Below are positions 31,228-39,689 of a stretch of 64,000 nucleotides of DNA, in pieces. The DNA comes from Dermatobacter hominis. Lineage in GTDB: Bacteria; Actinomycetota; Acidimicrobiia; Acidimicrobiales; Microtrichaceae. The notes below the pieces were generated by a model, which did no database searches, was not told the origin of the DNA, and saw only the letters and a program-made list of their open reading frames with translations. The translations under genes were made by a program, and so were the position numbers. The stretch's first letter is position 1, and each line of letters begins with the position of its first letter. The stretch covers positions 3,844,001 through 3,908,000 of the forward strand of contig NZ_CP085840.1 in NCBI RefSeq assembly GCF_020715685.1, given 5' to 3'.

Positions 31228-34170
31228 ATGGAAGGGGACGGTCAGGGGGAGCTCCGACCGCTCGCCGGTCCGGTGGTGGCCGTCGTGCCCGCCCGGGACG
31301 CGGGCGACGTCGGGCGGACGGTGTCGTCGGTGCTCGCCACCGGGCGGGTCGATCGCTGCGTGGTGGTCGACGACGGCTCGGTCGACGACACGGCCGAACG
31401 GGCGCGTGCGGCCGGCGCCGAGGTGCTGGTGCTGCCGCACAACCTCGGCAAGGGAGGCGCCGTGCGCGCCGCCATCGACCACACCCCCGAGGCCGGCACC
31501 TACCTGCTGCTCGACGCAGACCTCGGCGGGACGGCCGGTCGCGCCGTCGGGCTGCTCGACCCGGTGCTCGCGGGGACGGCCGACCTGGCCATCGCGGTCT
31601 TCCCGCCGGCGGCCGGGCGGGGTGGGTTCGGCACGGTGAAGCGCGGGACGACGCGCGCGATCCAACGCCTCTGCGGCTACACCCCGGTCGAGGCGCTCTC
31701 CGGCCAGCGGGCGGTGCGCGCCGACGTCCTGCGGCGTCTGGTGCTGGCACCGCGCTTCGGCCTCGAGGCCTCGATGACGGTCGACGCGATCCGGGCCGGC
31801 TGCCGCGTCGTCGAGGTGCCGCTCGCCCTCGAGCACGAGCACACGGGTCGCAGCCTGGCCGGGTTCCGCCACCGCGGCGCCCAGGCGGTCGACATCGTCC
31901 GCGGCCTCGCGGCGCGGGTCGGGACCGTGCGGTCGCGGCGGGTCGGGATGCTGGCCGTGGCGGCGGCAGTCCTGCTCGCCGCGGCGGTGCCGGCATGGGG
32001 GCGCGGCGGGGGCGGCTCGCCGGTCGCGGCCTCGTCGTCGCGCTCGATGGTGCTGGTCACCGTGTCCAACACGAGCCTCGCCGACCTCGACCGCGGGGTC
32101 ATGCCCAACATCGCCCGCCTGCTCGGATCGACCGGCGGCGCACTCACGCCCCGCATCCCGACGGGTTCCGAGGACCAGGCCGCGTCCTACGCCTCGCTGG
32201 GCGCCGGCGGACCCGTGACGATGGGTGCCCGAGGCGGGGACGAGCCGGTGGCGGTCGGGGCCTGGCCGACGCCGTGGCTGCCGCCGACCGCACCCGAGGT
32301 CGCGGTCGTCGCACAACCCGACGGCAGCGCCCGGGTGGTGAGCCGGCGCGTGCCGCAGCGGCGCACCAACGCCTACGGGACCGCCGGTGCGCTCGGCGAC
32401 GCCCTGCACGAGGCCGGCCTGTCGACGACCTACCTGGGGGCGAGGACCGACGGACCGACGGACCTCGCGACCGGGCGGCGGGCGGTGCCCGCCACCGGCG
32501 CCCTCGCCCTCGCCGACGCCGACGGGCGCATCGACCGCGCCGTGCCGGGCGAGCTCGCCCCGGCGCCGGGGCCGTTCGCGGCGCTCGGCGCGGCGCGGGT
32601 CTCGGCCGAGGTCGGCGCCGCCGCCGCCACACCGGGGGTGGTGCTCGTCGACGCCGGCGGGTCCCAGGAGCCGTGGCCGGCGGACCGGGCGATGACGGCT
32701 GCGGACCGCGCCGCCCGGCACGAGCGGCGACTCGACCAGGTCCGCGTCGCCGACGACCTCGTCGGCCGCATCGTCACCGACCACCCCGACCTGCTCGTCG
32801 TGGTGGTGGGGGTCGCGCCCGCCTCGCACTGGCGGCTGACGCCGATCGCCGTGGCCGGCGAGCGGGCCGGCGCCATCTGGAGCCCGTCGACGCAGCGCGC
32901 CGGCCTGTCGGTGCTCACCGACGTCGCGCCGACCGTGCTCGGCGCGCTCGGCGTCGAGGTGCCCACGACCATGGTCGGCCGCCCGCTCGCGGTCAGCTCG
33001 GAGCCGTCCGACCTGGCGGCGGTGCAGGAGCTGCACGAGCGGACGGTGCTCCGGGAGGGGCTCTCGGGCAGCATCACGGTCGCGTTCATCGTCGTCCAGG
33101 CGATCGTCTACGCCGCCGCCCTGGTCGCGCTGTCGGGCGCGCGGCGACGCCGCCGTGACGGGACCGGCCCGGCGAAGGGGTCGTGGCCCGGCCGGCTGCT
33201 CTCGGTCACCGAGCGGCTCGCCCTGGCCTGCGCCGGGCTGCCGGCGGTCACCTTCCTCTACCGGCTCGCCCCCGTGCCGCTCCAGCAGCCGGCGGTCGCG
33301 GCGACGGGCATCGCGCTCGGCGCCACCGCCGTGGCGGCCGTCGCGGTGCGGTTCCGCCGCCACCCCCTGAGCCCGCTCGTGGCCGTCGCCGCAGTCACGC
33401 TGGTGATCATGGTCGTCGACGCCGCGTCGGGCGGCGTGCTGCAGGACCTCAGCCTGTTCGGCTACACCCCGCTCACGGCCGCCCGGTACTACGGCATGGG
33501 CAACCTCGGCTTCGCCGTCCTCGGCGCCGCCGTGATCGTCGTCGCCGGCTCGTGGGTCGCGTCGCAGCAGGTCCGCGGCGACGGCGTGTTCGCGGCGGCG
33601 TGCCTGTTCGCGGTGGTGACCGTCCTCCAGGTGGCGCCGGTGATGGGCGCCGACTTCGGCGGGGCGCTGGTGCTCGTCCCGACCGCCGTGCTCGCGGCCA
33701 CCGCCTGGTCCGGCGTGCGCATCGGCGTGCGGCGCGTGCTGCTCGCCGGGGCCGCCACCCTCGGCGTCGTGCTCGTCCTCGGCGCGCTCGACGCGACCGT
33801 GGGCAGCGGCAGCCACGTCGGCCGGTTCGTGTCGTCGGGCCCTGCGGCGATGGCCGAGGTGGTCCACCGGAAGATCGACTCCAACGTGCGCGTGCTCACG
33901 ACGAGCACGTGGACCTGGGCCGTCGTCGTCGTCGGGGTGTTCGCACTCGGCGCCGCGCTGCTGGCCGGGCGGCGCGCCGGTCGCTTCGAGCGGTCGCCGG
34001 CGTGGCGCACGACGCTCGCCGTCCTGGTCGGCTTCGGCGTCGCCGGCGGGCTCGCCAACGACTCGGGCGTGGCCATCCCGGCCATGGTCGCCGTGTTCGT
34101 CGGCGCCTTCCTGCTGGTCGTCTCGGCCCGTCGTCCGTTCGAGGCGCCGAGGGTGCTCGAACCCGCCTGA
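31228..34170 (+). CDS. Three-part fusion: GT2 glycosyltransferase, alkaline-phosphatase-like domain, multi-pass membrane domain
   Basis: A 980-residue protein with an unusual architecture. Residues about 14-230 are a family 2 glycosyltransferase: VVAVVPARDAG, nucleotide-binding DDGS (48-51), HNLGKGGAVR and the metal-binding DAD (96-98), like dolichol-phosphate-sugar synthases. A membrane helix (about 240-256) follows. Residues about 272-610 look like an alkaline-phosphatase-superfamily domain (LVTVSNTSLADL, GVMPNIARLL, later VLTDVAPTVLGALGV), outside the membrane by topology. Residues about 614-970 hold roughly ten membrane helices. A role in building or modifying a cell-surface glycan or lipid is inferred. 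The phosphatase-like part lacks an obvious Asp-x-Thr nucleophile signature, so it may bind rather than hydrolyse. The ATG follows a weak -10 (AAGAGT) by six bases. Confidence 0.75.
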   Translation: MEGDGQGELRPLAGPVVAVVPARDAGDVGRTVSSVLATGRVDRCVVVDDGSVDDTAERARAAGAEVLVLPHNLGKGGAVRAAIDHTPEAGTYLLLDADLGGTAGRAVGLLDPVLAGTADLAIAVFPPAAGRGGFGTVKRGTTRAIQRLCGYTPVEALSGQRAVRADVLRRLVLAPRFGLEASMTVDAIRAGCRVVEVPLALEHEHTGRSLAGFRHRGAQAVDIVRGLAARVGTVRSRRVGMLAVAAAVLLAAAVPAWGRGGGGSPVAASSSRSMVLVTVSNTSLADLDRGVMPNIARLLGSTGGALTPRIPTGSEDQAASYASLGAGGPVTMGARGGDEPVAVGAWPTPWLPPTAPEVAVVAQPDGSARVVSRRVPQRRTNAYGTAGALGDALHEAGLSTTYLGARTDGPTDLATGRRAVPATGALALADADGRIDRAVPGELAPAPGPFAALGAARVSAEVGAAAATPGVVLVDAGGSQEPWPADRAMTAADRAARHERRLDQVRVADDLVGRIVTDHPDLLVVVVGVAPASHWRLTPIAVAGERAGAIWSPSTQRAGLSVLTDVAPTVLGALGVEVPTTMVGRPLAVSSEPSDLAAVQELHERTVLREGLSGSITVAFIVVQAIVYAAALVALSGARRRRRDGTGPAKGSWPGRLLSVTERLALACAGLPAVTFLYRLAPVPLQQPAVAATGIALGATAVAAVAVRFRRHPLSPLVAVAAVTLVIMVVDAASGGVLQDLSLFGYTPLTAARYYGMGNLGFAVLGAAVIVVAGSWVASQQVRGDGVFAAACLFAVVTVLQVAPVMGADFGGALVLVPTAVLAATAWSGVRIGVRRVLLAGAATLGVVLVLGALDATVGSGSHVGRFVSSGPAAMAEVVHRKIDSNVRVLTTSTWTWAVVVVGVFALGAALLAGRRAGRFERSPAWRTTLAVLVGFGVAGGLANDSGVAIPAMVAVFVGAFLLVVSARRPFEAPRVLEPA

Positions 34171-34172
34171 GA

Positions 34173-35546
34173 TCAGCCGCCGTCGGTGCGGTCCACGATC
34201 TGCAGCTCGACGTCGAAGGTTCGCAACCGGTCGACCGCCTGCAGCAGGAACTGCTCGACGGCGGAGCGCACGAGCGTCACGTTCGTGACATCGAGCGTCA
34301 CCGTGCCGCCTCGGCCCTCGGTGCCGACGGCGAAGCCGACGAGCTCGTGCGCGATCTCCTCCATGGCGATGAAGTCGAGCTCGCCGCGCAGCGTCAGCCG
34401 GAGCTCGCCGTCGCCGCCGTCGCGACCGGCGATCGCGGAGCGCGGCACCCGGTGGTGGTTGAGCAGGTGGAGCCCGAAGGTGCCCGACAGGTCCTGCAGC
34501 GCGGCGATCCCTCGCACGCTGTTGCCCCGGCTGTCGAGCCTCGGGCTGAAGGTGCCGATGCCGAACTCGGCGGGCTGGACGGCGACGATCCCGCCCCCGA
34601 CGCCGCTCTTGGCCGGCAGGCCGACCCGGACCATCCACTCGCCGGAGTCGTCGTACATCCCGCACGTGGCCATCACCGACAGCACGGTCATCGCCGTCGA
34701 CTCGTGGATCACGGTCTCCCCCGTGACCGGGTTGATGCCGGAGTTGGCGAGCGTGGCGCCCATGACCGCCAGGTCCCTGGCGGTGACGACGAGCGAGCAC
34801 TGCCGGAAGTACGTGTCGACGGCCTCGGTGACCGGCGCGCCGAGCACGCCGGACGAGGCGGCGAGGTGGGCGAGCGCCCGATTGCGGTCGCCGGTCGCGG
34901 ACTCCGACGCGTAGACGGCGTCGTCCAGCTCGAGCTCGCGCCCGGCGAACGCCGACAGCCGCTCGCGGATGCGGGCGAACCGCTCGGCGGGGCCGTCGGC
35001 GGCGACCAGCGACGTCGACACGATGGCACCGGCGTTGATCAGCGGGTTCGACGGCCGGCCCGACGCCTCGTCGAGGCTGATCGCGTTGAACGGCTCCCCG
35101 CTCGGCTCGAAGTCGATGTGCTCGGCGACCCGGTCGAGGCCCAGGTCCTCGAGCGCGAGGGCGTAGACGAACGGCTTGGAGACCGACTGGATCGTGAACG
35201 GGGTCGAGCAGTCACCGGCGGTGTACACCCGCCCGTGCACGCTCGCGAGCGCGACGCCGTACCGGTCCGGGTCCACCTTGGCGAGCTCGGGGATGTAGTC
35301 GGCGACGGCGCCCTCGGTGCGGTCCTCGTGCCGGGCCAGCACCTGCCCGAGCGCGGTGATCACCATGTTCGTCGCCGGCGACGCCTCGCCCTCGGTGAGC
35401 AGCTCGTAGGTCAGGAGCTCCGAGGGGGCGTCCTCGTCCGCGCCGCCGGGACCGGGGGCGAGGGAGGCGGGCGGAGCGTCGTCGGGAGCCGTCTCGTGCA
35501 CCCGGTCAGTCTGCCCGGCGGGACCGCCCGTCCGGCGCAGCGGCAT
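34173..35546 (-). CDS. glsA: Glutaminase with C-terminal STAS domain
   Basis: A 457-residue enzyme that hydrolyses L-glutamine to glutamate and ammonia. The glutaminase domain (about residues 45-335) resembles serine beta-lactamase folds and shows the catalytic Ser-x-x-Lys in TIQSVSKPF, then NPLINAGAI, GDRNRALAHL and PAKSGVGGGI. The C-terminal 110 residues (LRLTLRGELDFIAMEE, VTLDVTNVTLVRS) are a STAS domain as in actinobacterial salt-tolerant glutaminases; its purpose is unclear. The first 35 residues are poorly conserved in character, and a GTG at 35501 is an alternative start. Its stop is only two bases from that of the converging fusion gene. Confidence 0.92.
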   Translation of the reverse strand: MPLRRTGGPAGQTDRVHETAPDDAPPASLAPGPGGADEDAPSELLTYELLTEGEASPATNMVITALGQVLARHEDRTEGAVADYIPELAKVDPDRYGVALASVHGRVYTAGDCSTPFTIQSVSKPFVYALALEDLGLDRVAEHIDFEPSGEPFNAISLDEASGRPSNPLINAGAIVSTSLVAADGPAERFARIRERLSAFAGRELELDDAVYASESATGDRNRALAHLAASSGVLGAPVTEAVDTYFRQCSLVVTARDLAVMGATLANSGINPVTGETVIHESTAMTVLSVMATCGMYDDSGEWMVRVGLPAKSGVGGGIVAVQPAEFGIGTFSPRLDSRGNSVRGIAALQDLSGTFGLHLLNHHRVPRSAIAGRDGGDGELRLTLRGELDFIAMEEIAHELVGFAVGTEGRGGTVTLDVTNVTLVRSAVEQFLLQAVDRLRTFDVELQIVDRTDGG

Positions 35547-35597
35547 CGGCCCGTGGCCGGCTCCGGGCGCGGGCCGCGCCGTGGGTCATCATGGGGC

Positions 35598-36464
35598 GTG
35601 GTTCAGGAGCGCACGGGTGGCGGGAGCGTGTCGGAACGGCTCGCGTCCGCCGGGGCATCGATCTCGCCCGCCGAGCGCAAGGTGGCGGAGGTCGTGGCGG
35701 CCGACCGCGAGCTGGTCGCCTTCGGGACCGTGGCCGAGGTCGCGGCCCGGGCCGGGGCCAGCGGCGCCTCGGTCGTGCGGCTGGCCGACCGGCTTGGCTA
35801 CGCAGGCTTCCGCGGCCTGCAGGACGCGGTCCGGGCCGAGATCAGCGGCCGGCTGCGCCCGGCGACCGAGAAGATCCGCCGACCGGCGCCCGGCGACCTG
35901 GTCGGCGCCCTGGCCGAGGCGGCGGAGGCGTCGATCCGCGGCACGTTCGCGTCGCTGGCCCGCGACGACGTCGACCGCGCGGTGTCCCTCCTCTCCCAGC
36001 GCCGTCGCCGGGTCCTGGTCCTGAGCGGCGACGCCGGCTCGGGTGTCGGCCGCCAGGCCGTCACGCACCTGTCGATGGTGCGCGACGGCGTCGAGGAGCT
36101 CGGCGGCAGCGCCGTCGCCGTCGGCCGGCTCCTGTCGAGGACCGCCGAGGGCGACGTGCTGCTCTGCATCGACCTGCCCCGCCACGACCGTTGGGTCCTC
36201 GACGCGGTCGGGGCCGCCCGGGCTCGGGGCGTGCTGGTCCTGGCCGTCACCGACTCGCCGCTCTCGCCGCTCGCCACCGACGCCGAGGTCGTCGTGGCGG
36301 TCGAGTCCCACGACGTCGGTCCGTTCGACAGCTACGTCGCGGTGCTGGCGGTGGTGGAGGTCCTCGTGGCCGGGGTGGCGCACCGCCTGCGCAGCTCCGC
36401 AGCCGAGCACCTCGACGTGCTCGAGGCGGTGTGGGAGGAGACCGGGGCGATCGATCCCGAGTGA
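35598..36464 (+). CDS. MurR/RpiR family transcriptional regulator
   Basis: A 288-residue regulator. The N-terminal HTH_6 domain (about residues 10-85) includes SPAERKVAEVVAADRELVAF and GASGASVVRLADRLGYAGF. The C-terminal SIS domain (about 125-265) has RRVLVLSGDAGSG and VLVLAVTDSPLSPLA, which normally binds a phosphorylated sugar or amino sugar. The typical target is a neighbouring sugar-catabolism or cell-wall-recycling gene. Here the next gene is an oxygenase starting 78 bases downstream with its own promoter, and an orphan sugar-binding lipoprotein lies beyond it. Two GTG codons (35598, 35628) are possible starts; neither has a well-spaced ribosome site. Confidence 0.88.
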   Translation: MVQERTGGGSVSERLASAGASISPAERKVAEVVAADRELVAFGTVAEVAARAGASGASVVRLADRLGYAGFRGLQDAVRAEISGRLRPATEKIRRPAPGDLVGALAEAAEASIRGTFASLARDDVDRAVSLLSQRRRRVLVLSGDAGSGVGRQAVTHLSMVRDGVEELGGSAVAVGRLLSRTAEGDVLLCIDLPRHDRWVLDAVGAARARGVLVLAVTDSPLSPLATDAEVVVAVESHDVGPFDSYVAVLAVVEVLVAGVAHRLRSSAAEHLDVLEAVWEETGAIDPE

Positions 36465-36530
36465 CGTCGCCGGCGCCGCGGCCCTGGTGCGGTCGGGGTC
36501 GGAGGGCTGCAACAGGTGAGCCAGGCGCGG

Positions 36531-36536
36531 TATCAT
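36531..36536 (+). promoter_or_regulatory. Leaderless-type -10 element for the second oxygenase gene
   Basis: TATCAT, six bases (CCTGAA), then the ATG at 36543. TGCAAC about 17 bases upstream may act as a poor -35. This promoter is the main reason for choosing the ATG over the GTG at 36516. Confidence 0.6.
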
Positions 36537-36542
36537 CCTGAA

Positions 36543-37511
36543 ATGGTCGTGTCAGTCTCGTGGGAGCCAGGGTGCGCCCTGCCGCAGCCGCCCGACGCCG
36601 AGGTCGGCGCCGAGCGGTTCGTCGGCGCCGCCGGTCGCGCGGGTCGGTCGCTGCCGCCCGCGGTCTTCGACGCCCTCGTCGCGCTGCAGGACGCCCCGCC
36701 GCGCGACGGTGCGCTGCTCGTCCGGGGCGTGCCCGTCGGCGACCTGCCGGCGACGCCCGCGCACCCGGCCGACCCGGTCGACAAGGACCGGACCAGCGAG
36801 CTGGCGCTCCTGGCCGTCGCCCGGCGGCTCGGCCAGCCCGTGGGCTACCTGCCCGAGCACGGCGGGGACCTCGTCCAGAACCTGGTCCCGACGGTCGCCG
36901 GTGCCGACCGCCAGGTCTCCACCTCGTCGCGCGTCGACCTGGCGTTCCACACCGAGACCGCCTTCCACCCCCACGCGCCCCGCTACCTGGTCCTGCTGTG
37001 CCTGCGGGGCCACCCCGACGCCCGCACCACGCTGTGCTCGGTCCACGACGTCATCGACGCGCTCGACGCCGACACGGTGGCCGTGCTCCGCCAGGCCCGG
37101 TTCGTGTGCGGTGTCGACGAGTCGTTCCTGAGCGGCCCCCGACCGTCGGGAGCGGACGACGGCGCCGTGCTGGTGGCGACCTCCGAGCACGGCCCGCGCG
37201 CCGTCATCGGGGGCACCGAGGCCCGCCCCACGTTCTGGTACGACGCCGAGCTGATGCGCGGCAACGACCCCGCTGCGCAGGCCGCGCTCGACCAGCTGGG
37301 CCGGGCGGTGGCCGAGCGGCTCGTGTCGGTGGTGCTCGAGGCCGGCGACTGCCTCGTGGTGGACAACACGGTCGCCGTCCACGGTCGCTCGTCCTACGCG
37401 GCGCGCTTCGACGGCACGGACCGCTGGCTGCAGCGGGCCTTCGTGGTCGCGGACCTGGCCCCGTCGGCGCCCGACCGGGACGGGCGCATCATCCTGACGC
37501 GATTCGACTGA
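36543..37511 (+). CDS. TauD-like Fe(II)/2-oxoglutarate oxygenase (clavaminate-synthase/VioC-like)
   Basis: A 322-residue oxygenase. The iron-binding HxE motif is in LAFHTETAFHPH (about residues 138-149), the type seen in clavaminate synthase, VioC and AsnO, which have Glu in place of Asp. The distal histidine is in NTVAVHGRSSYA and the 2-oxoglutarate arginine in WLQRAFVV. QNLVPTVAG and the substrate lid region also fit that group, whose members hydroxylate free amino acids or related scaffolds. An amino-acid-like substrate is therefore plausible but unproven. It stands between an RpiR-type regulator and a convergent solute-binding lipoprotein, with no biosynthetic cluster around it. Confidence 0.85.
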   Translation: MVVSVSWEPGCALPQPPDAEVGAERFVGAAGRAGRSLPPAVFDALVALQDAPPRDGALLVRGVPVGDLPATPAHPADPVDKDRTSELALLAVARRLGQPVGYLPEHGGDLVQNLVPTVAGADRQVSTSSRVDLAFHTETAFHPHAPRYLVLLCLRGHPDARTTLCSVHDVIDALDADTVAVLRQARFVCGVDESFLSGPRPSGADDGAVLVATSEHGPRAVIGGTEARPTFWYDAELMRGNDPAAQAALDQLGRAVAERLVSVVLEAGDCLVVDNTVAVHGRSSYAARFDGTDRWLQRAFVVADLAPSAPDRDGRIILTRFD

Positions 37512-37526
37512 CCGCCGACGGTCGGC

Positions 37527-38996
37527 TCAGCCGCCGACCTCGGACCGGTAGCTCCGGAGGAGCTCGGTGATGGCGTCGGAGCTCTCGGTCAGGGTGGCCC
37601 CGACCGGGGCGCCGTCCGCGACCTTCGTGAGCAGGCCGATCAGCTCGTCGCGGTACTCGTTGTACGGGCCGACGAGGGGACCGGGGAAGTCGGGGTCGAG
37701 GTCCGTCATGCCCTCGGCCACCGTGGCCGTCCAGCGGCCGGCCCTCGTCGAGTCGAACGCCGCCTGCACCTCGGGCGAGTCGATCACCGACTGGCTGGAC
37801 GGGAGGTAGGAGCCCTCGAGCACCCAGCGCTGCTGCTGGGGGAGGGCGTTGAAGTACTTCATGAAGTCCCAGGCCGCCGCGACCTCGGCGTCGGACGTGT
37901 CCACGACGTAGCCGGCGCTGCCCGACACGCCCGACTGGCCGGCCTCCTCGAGGCCGGGGAAGAGCCCGGCGTCGATGTCGAGCTTCTGCAGGGTCTCGGT
38001 GCTCGGGGCCCCGTCGATGTCGATCCCGCCGTCCTGGCCGTCCATCACCGCGGCGACCGTGGTGATCGATCGCTGGCCACTGATGATGAAGCTGGCGTTG
38101 CCCTGGCTGAAGGCCAGGAAGTCGTCGATGCTGTCGCCGTACGGGATCGTCTGGAGCAGGCCGTCGGCGACCATCCCCTGGATCCAGTCCAGGACCGCCG
38201 TCGAGCGGTCGTTGTCGAGCTCCGACGCGCCCGCCAGCGCGGAGCGGCCGTTGTCCTCGTCGACGATCAGCTGCTTCGAGCCGGTCAGGAGCGTCTCGAG
38301 CACCCACGGATCGAGCTTCATGACGAGCGGCGCCGTCACCCCGGGCAGGTTGGCCGCCTTGATCTTCTCCGCCATCGTCCGCAGCTCGTCGAGCGTCTGC
38401 GGGAAGACGTCCGGCTCGAGGCCCGCCGCCTTCAGCTCGGCGTTGTTCGCGTACATCATGAGCGTCGAGACGCTGAACGCCGCCGGCCACAGCGTGTCGC
38501 CCACGGTGTAGGCGGAGGTGACCGCCGGCAGCAGGCCGTCCAGGTACTCGGCGCCCTCGGCGTCCGATCCCCGGCACGACGTCGCCGGCACCACGACGCC
38601 AGAGTCGCTCATGAACTGCAGGTTGGTGTCCTCGGTGAAGACGAGGTCGGGCAGCGTGTCGGGGTTGCCGATCGAGTCGCTGAACTTCTTCTGGAGCTCG
38701 ATGGTGTTGCCCTGCGACTCGACGTCCACGTGCACCTTCGTCTGCGAGGCGTTGTAGGCCTCGACGATCGACTCCAGGGTGGTCTTGGTGAGCGTGTTGT
38801 ACGGGTGCCAGAGGGTGATCTCGGTCGTGCCGTCGGCCAGGTCGGTCGGGCACGGGGCCCCGGCGGCGGGCTGGTCGCCCTCGGAGCCGGACGCGCCGTC
38901 GTCGCCGCCGCAGGCCGCGGCCACGAGGGCGGACGCGAGCACGAGGGCGAGCAGCATCACGAGCTGACGGGACCGGGGGCGACGGATCACGTCCAA
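37527..38996 (-). CDS. Extracellular solute-binding lipoprotein (ABC sugar family), orphan
   Basis: A 489-residue lipoprotein. The signal peptide ends in the lipobox LVAAACGG, so Cys29 should be lipidated, followed by a Gly/Ser/Asp linker. The mature part is a family 1-type binding protein (ITLWHPYNTLTKTTLESIVEAY, MMYANNAELKAAGLEPD, QGNASFIISGQR, GSAGYVVDTSDAEVAAAWDF) of the kind that feeds oligosaccharide or glycerol-phosphate ABC importers. No permease or ATPase gene is adjacent, so it must share a transporter encoded elsewhere. A minus-strand TAGGAT (39004-39009) sits seven bases before a TTG at 38996; a GTG at 38990 is the alternative start. Confidence 0.88.
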   Translation of the reverse strand: MDVIRRPRSRQLVMLLALVLASALVAAACGGDDGASGSEGDQPAAGAPCPTDLADGTTEITLWHPYNTLTKTTLESIVEAYNASQTKVHVDVESQGNTIELQKKFSDSIGNPDTLPDLVFTEDTNLQFMSDSGVVVPATSCRGSDAEGAEYLDGLLPAVTSAYTVGDTLWPAAFSVSTLMMYANNAELKAAGLEPDVFPQTLDELRTMAEKIKAANLPGVTAPLVMKLDPWVLETLLTGSKQLIVDEDNGRSALAGASELDNDRSTAVLDWIQGMVADGLLQTIPYGDSIDDFLAFSQGNASFIISGQRSITTVAAVMDGQDGGIDIDGAPSTETLQKLDIDAGLFPGLEEAGQSGVSGSAGYVVDTSDAEVAAAWDFMKYFNALPQQQRWVLEGSYLPSSQSVIDSPEVQAAFDSTRAGRWTATVAEGMTDLDPDFPGPLVGPYNEYRDELIGLLTKVADGAPVGATLTESSDAITELLRSYRSEVGG

Positions 38997-39078
38997 GGCT
39001 GAGATCCTACCGGGGGCATCGAACGGGGCGGCGCACCGTGCCCCACGTCGAGGGTGCCGCGGGCCCGGCCGGGCGGCG

Positions 39079-39381
39079 TCAGGCCTCGTCGGCCACGGCC
39101 TCCTGGTCGCCGACGAGGAAGGTCGACCGGCTGATCAGGGACGCCGAGATCGGGGAGGTCGCGAGCTGCAGGGCCGCGGCCAGGAGCAGCGACGTCCAGT
39201 CGTTCGTCCGGTGCGAGGCGATCGCGGCGCCCACCAGCACCAGCACCACCCCGAGCGTCGACGCCTTCGTCAGGGCGTGCAGCCGGCCGAGCGCGGGGCG
39301 GAACCGCAGGACGCCGATGCCGGCCACCAGGATCAGCAGCGATCCCACCAGCAGCACGACCTCGGACGCCGCGGTCCTCAC
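39079..39381 (-). CDS. mnhG: Mrp cation/proton antiporter subunit G
   Basis: A 100-residue membrane protein with three predicted helices: VVLLVGSLLILVAGIGVLRF, the segment LGRLHALTKASTLGVVLVLV that is characteristic of MnhG/PhaG, and LLLAAALQLATSPISASLI. MnhG is a small accessory subunit required for full antiporter assembly or activity. The GTG start overlaps the mnhF stop codon (GTGA), and it is the last gene of the seven-gene operon. No terminator hairpin is apparent between it and the solute-binding gene upstream region at 38997-39078. Confidence 0.9.
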   Translation of the reverse strand: MRTAASEVVLLVGSLLILVAGIGVLRFRPALGRLHALTKASTLGVVLVLVGAAIASHRTNDWTSLLLAAALQLATSPISASLISRSTFLVGDQEAVADEA

Positions 39382-39689
39382 GTCGCCGCCCCTCCGTCGG
39401 CGGTGTCGTCCTCGACGACGTCGCCGGGCACGTCGCCGTCGTCGACCCGGGCCTCGATGAAGCGCGCCGACGCGGCCGTGCCGACGAACCCGACCAGCGT
39501 CACGACGACCAGCACGGGCAGGAACGAGCCGTTGCCCGTGACGACCGAGCGGATGGCGACGGTGGACACGCCGACGAGCACCAGACCGTCGAGCCCGATC
39601 ACCCGGTCCGACAGCGTGGGGCCGAGCACCAGCCGGGCGGCGAAGCACACCGCGGCGATCCCGAGCGCGACGAGCGCGATCGTCGTCAT
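39378..39689 (-). CDS. mnhF: Mrp cation/proton antiporter subunit F
   Basis: A 103-residue membrane protein with three predicted helices and the family motif RLVLGPTLSDRVIGLD at about residues 19-34, then GNGSFLPVLVVVTLVGFVGTA. The C-terminal 25 residues are acidic (DDGDVPGDVVEDDTADGG) and extend beyond the usual MnhF end. MnhF homologues have been linked to bile-salt and cation efflux, but here it belongs to the whole Mrp complex. The ATG and stop overlap mnhE and mnhG by four bases each. Confidence 0.9.
   Translation of the reverse strand: MTTIALVALGIAAVCFAARLVLGPTLSDRVIGLDGLVLVGVSTVAIRSVVTGNGSFLPVLVVVTLVGFVGTAASARFIEARVDDGDVPGDVVEDDTADGGAAT

Noticed and set aside
31132-34800. A 1222-codon minus-strand open frame opposite the glycosyltransferase fusion
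   Set aside because: The plus-strand gene has clear GT2 motifs and membrane helices, while the antisense product is His/Arg/Gly-rich and motif-free.
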